DNA from: UBA6016 sp041915365
GTDB lineage: Bacteria; Campylobacterota; Campylobacteria; Campylobacterales; UBA6016
DNA length: 48,061 nt
Assembly (NCBI GenBank): GCA_041915365.1
Contig: JAYSBP010000017.1
Location: 1-48,061, forward strand
Direction of reading: 5' to 3'
Made by a program: the position numbers and the translations under genes. A model generated the notes under the pieces. That model was not told where the DNA came from. It searched no databases and saw nothing but the letters and a program-made list of their open reading frames with translations. This document shows, piece after piece, positions 43,524 to 48,061 of this stretch (the stretch's first letter is position 1; every line of letters starts with the position of its first letter).

Positions 43524-46291
43524 ATCTCCTCTATGGGCTTTGGCTCAGAGTAGTAGTATCCTTGCCCTAGGTCTGAATTTAGCTCTTTTGCCTTATTTGC
43601 TATCTCTTCAGAGGATATAAACTCCGATACCGTTTTCATTCCGAGTTTATTGGCAAAGTCTATTATGACCGATGCCATTTTGAATGAATCTGGATTTGTT
43701 GCTATATTTTTAATTATTGAACCGTCTATTTTTAGATAGTCTGCATTGAAGCGTATCAGATAGGCAAAGTTTGAATAACCGCTACCAAAATCGTCTATGG
43801 AGATTTTAACGCCGAGAGATTTTATATCGTTGATAAAGGCAATAATCTTTTCATAGTCTTCACTACTTTCCGACTCCGTTATCTCAAAGGTTATTCTTTG
43901 CGGTTCCTTGAATTCCAAAATTGCCTCTTTGATTCTCCGTACACTGTCGTCGTTTTCTACATCCATCATCGAGAGATTGATTGAGACTCCCTCTGTTCTA
44001 TTTTCAAAATCATGAAGCGTTTTGGATATCATCAGATTTGTCAATGCGTGGTAGTACTTTGATTTTTTGGCTATATCCAAGAAGAAAAACGGAGAATATA
44101 TTTTTCCGTTTTTATCTTTTATTCGCATCAGGCTCTCATATTTTATCACTTTGCCGGTTGTCACGTCCACTATCGGTTGATAGTATGGGATAACGCCGTC
44201 ATTATGTATTGCGTACTCTAAAACTTGCAGCATCTCAAAGCTTTGGCGTTTGTTTTTTTCGTCCTCTTCGCTCAAAATAGCGATATTTACACGTCTAGTT
44301 CTAGCTTTTTTAAGAGCCTCCTCCGTCTTTGAAAGGAGTTGATTTTTTGCGCTTGCTATCCCTATCGTAAACCTAAGTTTCAAATCAAGTGAATTTGGCA
44401 AAAAGCTAATATTGGTTAGCTTTTCCTCAAGCTCAGTCATATCATCGGCAAAAGCTTCTTCGTTGGTATCTGCTCCTAGTATGAGAAAATTATCGGCGTC
44501 AAATTTATAAGTAGAATAGTTTTTCAAAAGACAAAATGACCGTATGTCTGCGGCTAGAGACGAAAGAATTTGATTGCCGGCCTCAAATCCGTAAAAACGG
44601 TTGATATTTCCGAATTCATCCACATTAATGAGTGCCGCAACTGGTTCTTCGATATTCTCAAAATCCTCAAAAAACTTAACCCTGTTTGGAAGTCCAGTTA
44701 GTTTGTCAGTAGCTTGTTTTTCAATGGTTTTTTGCTGTTCTATGATTTTACTCAGATCCGTTCTTGAGGCTATGTATTCCGTTATATTCCCTTTTTCATC
44801 AAAGAGCGGAACAATACTGGTATCAACATAGTATGCCCCACCATTTTTCTTTTTATTTTTTACTATCCCTTTCCATATTTTGCCGGAAGAGATGGTTTTC
44901 CACATCTCTTTGAATGTTTTTGAGTCCATATCAGGGTGTCTTACTATGTTATGCGGTTTGCCTATCAATTCTTCTCTTGAATATCCGGACACCCTTACAA
45001 AAAGATCATTAACATACGTAATAACACCTCTTCTGTCAGTTTTTGAAACTATGGAGTTTGCGTCGAGAGCAATTTTGTAGGTATCTAGCGCTTTTAGATT
45101 CTGCTCTAGCTCACCGACTATCGCATTTGTAAGATGGGCGATGGTAGATATTTCGGACTCTCTTGCGTCTTCGGCGTCAACACAACTGTCGGCATTGTTC
45201 AACTCAATATATTTTTCCGCTATTGCAAGCGCAGTTGTTGTGAGATTGAGCATATTGGTAGAGTTTTTGGTTTTAAAAAACTCACCGTAGGTAAAAAACC
45301 CAGCCGATGGGGCAAGGCGTGAGTATAGCCCAAACTCTTTTTCCAAGGTGCTTTTAGCAAAGGCCTTTCTGCCGCCGCACGAATATACCCATATGCTCTC
45401 TGGGGCAAATAAATACCCATCTTCATTACAAAGGCCTATTGATTCTATGTCGGCCATGCCAAATCTTACAAAATCACCTTCGTGAAGATTTCCGGCAAAT
45501 ACAATGCCGCCATCCGCTACGCCGACAGGTGCTCTAGCTATGTCAACATCTTTTTCTGATTTAATAAGCGGGAAACCGACTATGCTAAATGGCAACCCTT
45601 TGACTGCCTTTTGCCCAAAATATTTCTCGACAACTTTCAAAATAGGTTGCGAGTCTATTTCATATACCGTATTACCTAGCGCTTTTGTTATTTGCATATA
45701 TTTTCCAACTGCTTTCCAGTCGAGCCTCCAGCTGTTTTTGACAAGCAAGTTTTTGTTTTTTAATGCAACTACAACTATTCCTTTTGTGTATACATTGCCA
45801 TTAATTGATATTGCAGTTTCTTGAAAGTTGTAGTTGTCTGCCGCCGCCCCGCCGCCTATCGTAAGAGCAGGAGCTTCGACAGATATAGCGGATATAAACT
45901 CTTCTGGTCTACTATTTAGCCCGTCGCTAAACATTATGGCCACTTTTATATCTTCGCTATTTAGCATTCTACCTATGCTAATTCCTGTATTTTCATCGCA
46001 GTTTTCATTAAATACCGTAATAAGCTCAGTCTCTTCAAAGAGCGAAAAAGAGGCCACAATACTTTTGTCTAAGATTTTTCCATTACTTATCTCTCCAGTT
46101 GTGGTTGCGCCTATTGTGGTTGCTTTTGGAAAAACATCGTGTATTGTTTTTGATATGAATGTGAATTCATCTACGCCGCCGCTACCGTCAAAAATTTGGA
46201 TAAGTAGTTTGTCGCTATCTTTGACGGAGTGTTTTTTTAGCTCCTCTAGTAGCTCTTTTGCATTTTGGGCTGAGTATATGGCTGTTTTCAT
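43520..46291 (-). CDS. FIST-PAS-GGDEF(degenerate)-EAL signalling protein
   Basis: A 923-residue cytoplasmic protein. Residues 1-370 are the FIST N and C sensory domains ('TTIGATTTGEISNGK', 'GGGAAADNYNFQET', and 'LYSRLAPSAGFFTYGEFF' near the end), known in other bacteria to bind small ligands such as amino acids. An Aer-type PAS follows ('HNIVRHPDMD'). The GGDEF loop reads 'KFDADNFLI', so it is not a cyclase. The EAL domain keeps Glu719 in 'YESLMRI', 'SINLSM', 'FEITESES', 'SIDDFGSGYSNF', 'DYLKIDGS' and 'LGQGYYYS', so it is probably an active phosphodiesterase. ATG 46291 overlaps the cyclase stop (ATGA); the frame is open upstream but would overlap that gene by 58 bases. Confidence 0.92.
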   Translation of the reverse strand: MKTAIYSAQNAKELLEELKKHSVKDSDKLLIQIFDGSGGVDEFTFISKTIHDVFPKATTIGATTTGEISNGKILDKSIVASFSLFEETELITVFNENCDENTGISIGRMLNSEDIKVAIMFSDGLNSRPEEFISAISVEAPALTIGGGAAADNYNFQETAISINGNVYTKGIVVVALKNKNLLVKNSWRLDWKAVGKYMQITKALGNTVYEIDSQPILKVVEKYFGQKAVKGLPFSIVGFPLIKSEKDVDIARAPVGVADGGIVFAGNLHEGDFVRFGMADIESIGLCNEDGYLFAPESIWVYSCGGRKAFAKSTLEKEFGLYSRLAPSAGFFTYGEFFKTKNSTNMLNLTTTALAIAEKYIELNNADSCVDAEDARESEISTIAHLTNAIVGELEQNLKALDTYKIALDANSIVSKTDRRGVITYVNDLFVRVSGYSREELIGKPHNIVRHPDMDSKTFKEMWKTISSGKIWKGIVKNKKKNGGAYYVDTSIVPLFDEKGNITEYIASRTDLSKIIEQQKTIEKQATDKLTGLPNRVKFFEDFENIEEPVAALINVDEFGNINRFYGFEAGNQILSSLAADIRSFCLLKNYSTYKFDADNFLILGADTNEEAFADDMTELEEKLTNISFLPNSLDLKLRFTIGIASAKNQLLSKTEEALKKARTRRVNIAILSEEDEKNKRQSFEMLQVLEYAIHNDGVIPYYQPIVDVTTGKVIKYESLMRIKDKNGKIYSPFFFLDIAKKSKYYHALTNLMISKTLHDFENRTEGVSINLSMMDVENDDSVRRIKEAILEFKEPQRITFEITESESSEDYEKIIAFINDIKSLGVKISIDDFGSGYSNFAYLIRFNADYLKIDGSIIKNIATNPDSFKMASVIIDFANKLGMKTVSEFISSEEIANKAKELNSDLGQGYYYSEPKPIEEI

Positions 46292-47913
46292 ATTAGCAGG
46301 CCTTTTACCTGATTTCTTCCATTCTCTTTTGCCTCGTATAGGCATTCATCTGATTTCATATAAATGTCATCTTGGTTTGTATCATTATTTTGCTCATTCG
46401 CAAAATCATAGCTAACCAGCCCAAAGGAAGCGGTTACATAAGGACTTGCTGTATTTTTCGAGTGCTCTATCCCCAGTCCTTCAAGCGCATCCTTAATGGC
46501 TTCCACTGACTCTTTGGCCTCTTTAAAGCTTGTTGCTCCGACTATACCGCCAAACTCCTCACCGCCTAGCCTAAAAGCCATATCACCATCAAGCGCAAGC
46601 ATCTCTTTCATCACCTTGCCGACGGCTCTTAATACATCATCACCCATTTTATGGCCGTATGTGTCATTGTATTTTTTGAAGTTATCGACATCCATTATAA
46701 AAAAGGATAGCAGCGTTTTGTTTTCTTTTGCCTCTTTAACAGCGTCAAGTATTACGGCATTGAAGTGTCTTCTGTTGTATAGCTGCGTTAACTCGTCGGT
46801 AATAGACATTAGCTCTATCGTTTTTTTGTCTGTAATATCTTGCCTTACCGCCTGATAACCAACTATATCGCCGTCAATATCAAGTATTGGTTCTATATTT
46901 GCCCTTACCCAGTAATAGCCGCCGTCTTTTTTGAGGTTTTTTACCTCTCCGGACCACGTTTTTTTGGAGGTTATCGTTTGCCAAAGCTCCGAATGCACCT
47001 TTGCAGGCATATCTGGATGTCTTAGTATGTTGTGTTTTTTGCCGATTAGCTCGCTTTTTGAATAGCCCGATATGTTGCAAAAAGCCTCGCTAGCGTATTT
47101 TATTACGCCGTTTGCGTCTGTGATTGAGGTTATTACATATTTGTCGACTTTGCTGATATAGTTTGCGAGATTTTCTTTTTGTTCGATAAATCTCATGCTA
47201 TTCACTACTTTTGAGACTAACTCCTCTTTTACTATCGGCCTACTAAGGTGCGACGTGGCGCCGCTTTTTAAAAATCTATATTTTGCCTCATCCGTTCCGC
47301 CGTCGCCGATACCAAATACGGCAAGCTCTCTATCTGGAAACTGATTTCTTATTTTCTTGACAAAGTCCGCACCGTTTTTTTGCTCGGCATCATAATCTAC
47401 GACAAAAATAGCCACACTATCATCGGCTTCTATCTGCGCCAACGCATCTTCGTATTTTTCGACAACGACAACATCAAACAACAACCTTCTGATATGTTCA
47501 GCTATCACCTCTATGTCGTTACTACCTCTGAGCAAAACAGCCTTTTTGGTCTTGAAATATTCCAGTTTATAGGCTATTTGTATTGCTTGTTCGAGCATAT
47601 CCATGCTCTCTTTTTGTATATAATCAGCAATCGGTTTTTGGACTATCTCGTTTCTTAGTTCTTGGTTTATAGTTCCGGTAAGCACGATACTGGGAATATC
47701 ACTTGCAAGTGTAAGATCAAGAGCTGCTCCGCTTTTGGCATCAGGAAGCTCTAAATCAACTATTGCGGCAAAAAATTCATTATTCGATACAGCTTCTTTT
47801 GCTGCCGCAAAAGAGTCGGCTCCATAAAATTTGAACTTACCTTTTGCCTCTATTTTTCGCTTTACATACTCCAAAATAGGCTTACTATCTTCTACGACCA
47901 AGATATTTTTCAT
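46288..47913 (-). CDS. Receiver-receiver-PAS-GGEEF diguanylate cyclase
   Basis: A 541-residue cytoplasmic protein. Receiver 1 has acidic E8/D9 and phosphoacceptor Asp53 in 'IVDLELPDAKSG'. Receiver 2 (about 125-240) keeps an Asp in 'FVVDYDAEQKNGADF' but is divergent. The Aer-type PAS ('HNILRHPDMP', about 255-370) precedes a GGDEF domain with the active motif GGEEF (450-454), 'DVDNFKKYNDTYGHKMGDD' and the normal C-terminal 'DECLYEAKENGRNQV'. The inhibitory-site position five residues before GGEEF reads LDGD, lacking the Arg of RxxD, so product inhibition through that site is not expected. It is the only canonical cyclase in the window and is translationally coupled to the FIST-EAL protein. Confidence 0.93.
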   Translation of the reverse strand: MKNILVVEDSKPILEYVKRKIEAKGKFKFYGADSFAAAKEAVSNNEFFAAIVDLELPDAKSGAALDLTLASDIPSIVLTGTINQELRNEIVQKPIADYIQKESMDMLEQAIQIAYKLEYFKTKKAVLLRGSNDIEVIAEHIRRLLFDVVVVEKYEDALAQIEADDSVAIFVVDYDAEQKNGADFVKKIRNQFPDRELAVFGIGDGGTDEAKYRFLKSGATSHLSRPIVKEELVSKVVNSMRFIEQKENLANYISKVDKYVITSITDANGVIKYASEAFCNISGYSKSELIGKKHNILRHPDMPAKVHSELWQTITSKKTWSGEVKNLKKDGGYYWVRANIEPILDIDGDIVGYQAVRQDITDKKTIELMSITDELTQLYNRRHFNAVILDAVKEAKENKTLLSFFIMDVDNFKKYNDTYGHKMGDDVLRAVGKVMKEMLALDGDMAFRLGGEEFGGIVGATSFKEAKESVEAIKDALEGLGIEHSKNTASPYVTASFGLVSYDFANEQNNDTNQDDIYMKSDECLYEAKENGRNQVKGLLI

Positions 47914-47933
47914 TTTGTTTTACCCTTGTAGAT

Positions 47934-48061
47934 TTAACTATTCGTCAATCTATTCATAACCCTAAGGACCTCTTCCATCTTCTGATCCACTTGTGAAAGC
48001 TCTTCCGTTAGCTCATTCATCTCTTTTGCGTTGTTATTCAAAGAATCAGAGTTGTCGCCTA
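47934..48061 (-). CDS. C-terminal fragment of a helical protein (cut by right edge)
   Basis: The last 41 codons of a minus-strand gene, open to the edge of the window. The fragment is polar, rich in Glu, Asn, Leu and Met with heptad spacing ('ELTEELSQVDQKMEEVLRVM'), so it is a C-terminal coiled coil. It could belong to a chemoreceptor, a kinase or another signalling protein; the visible part does not decide. It ends 20 bases before the cyclase start and may share its transcript. Confidence 0.6.
   Translation of the reverse strand, partial: GDNSDSLNNNAKEMNELTEELSQVDQKMEEVLRVMNRLTNS

Noticed and set aside
45834..46415. Plus-strand open frame of 193 codons
   Set aside because: Antisense to the FIST domain and the cyclase end; Ser/Pro-rich with no recognisable domain.

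Overview
The window looks like a chromosomal segment of a free-living member of the Campylobacterota (former Epsilonproteobacteria). This is inferred from the moderate A+T content, AGA/ATA-rich codon use, an all-alpha dimeric dUTPase of Campylobacter type, an Fe superoxide dismutase, and an unusually dense set of sensory genes whose PAS domains carry the Aer-like 'HN-x-VRHP' signature. I cannot fix the genus. Coding density is very high and no gap without a gene exceeds about 200 bases. I see no rRNA, tRNA, CRISPR array, integrase, transposase or phage gene.

Layout. 1-1219: the tail of a GH57 glycogen branching enzyme translationally coupled to a ROK sugar kinase. 1248-2867 (minus): a chemotaxis receptor. 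2996-5410 (minus): a ZnuABC-type metal importer. 5480-7092 (minus): an exported pentapeptide-repeat protein with a Lys-rich tail, and a CitE-like lyase. 7179-9705: Fe-SOD, then an unknown lipoprotein overlapping a lipoprotein caspase homologue. 9748-15984: a five-gene tripartite ABC-2 exporter (TolC, HlyD, fused double ATPase, two permeases). 15981-16655 (minus): an orphan OmpR-type regulator.

16854-26151 is a tightly packed six-gene signalling operon: a beta-propeller/alpha-solenoid protein, a receiver-histidine kinase, a receiver-GGDEF-EAL protein, a second kinase, a receiver-PAS-PAS protein, and a membrane kinase with a periplasmic CxxCH haem motif. None has a DNA-binding output; the only enzymatic output seen is a probable c-di-GMP phosphodiesterase. 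I consider this the best candidate for an undescribed system. Convergent to it lies a soluble Cache-CheW protein (26161-28824).

28958-34650: a Tpx-like peroxidase with a His-rich tail, then a TetR regulator divergent from a NodT-EmrA-EmrB-UspA efflux operon, with two matching operator palindromes around the promoter. 34713-36431: an orphan VirD4/TraG-like ATPase whose ribosome binding site lies in a potential pseudoknot. 36489-41029: a third tripartite exporter (TolC, MacA, split MacB). 41106-48061: PAS-GGDEF-EAL, dimeric dUTPase, and (minus) a diguanylate cyclase coupled to a FIST-PAS-GGDEF-EAL protein, preceded by the tail of another gene at the right edge.

Across the window, three apparently competent EAL domains face one canonical GGDEF domain, so the local c-di-GMP equipment leans towards degradation. 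Three separate tripartite exporters, each with its own outer-membrane channel, lie within about 31 kb.
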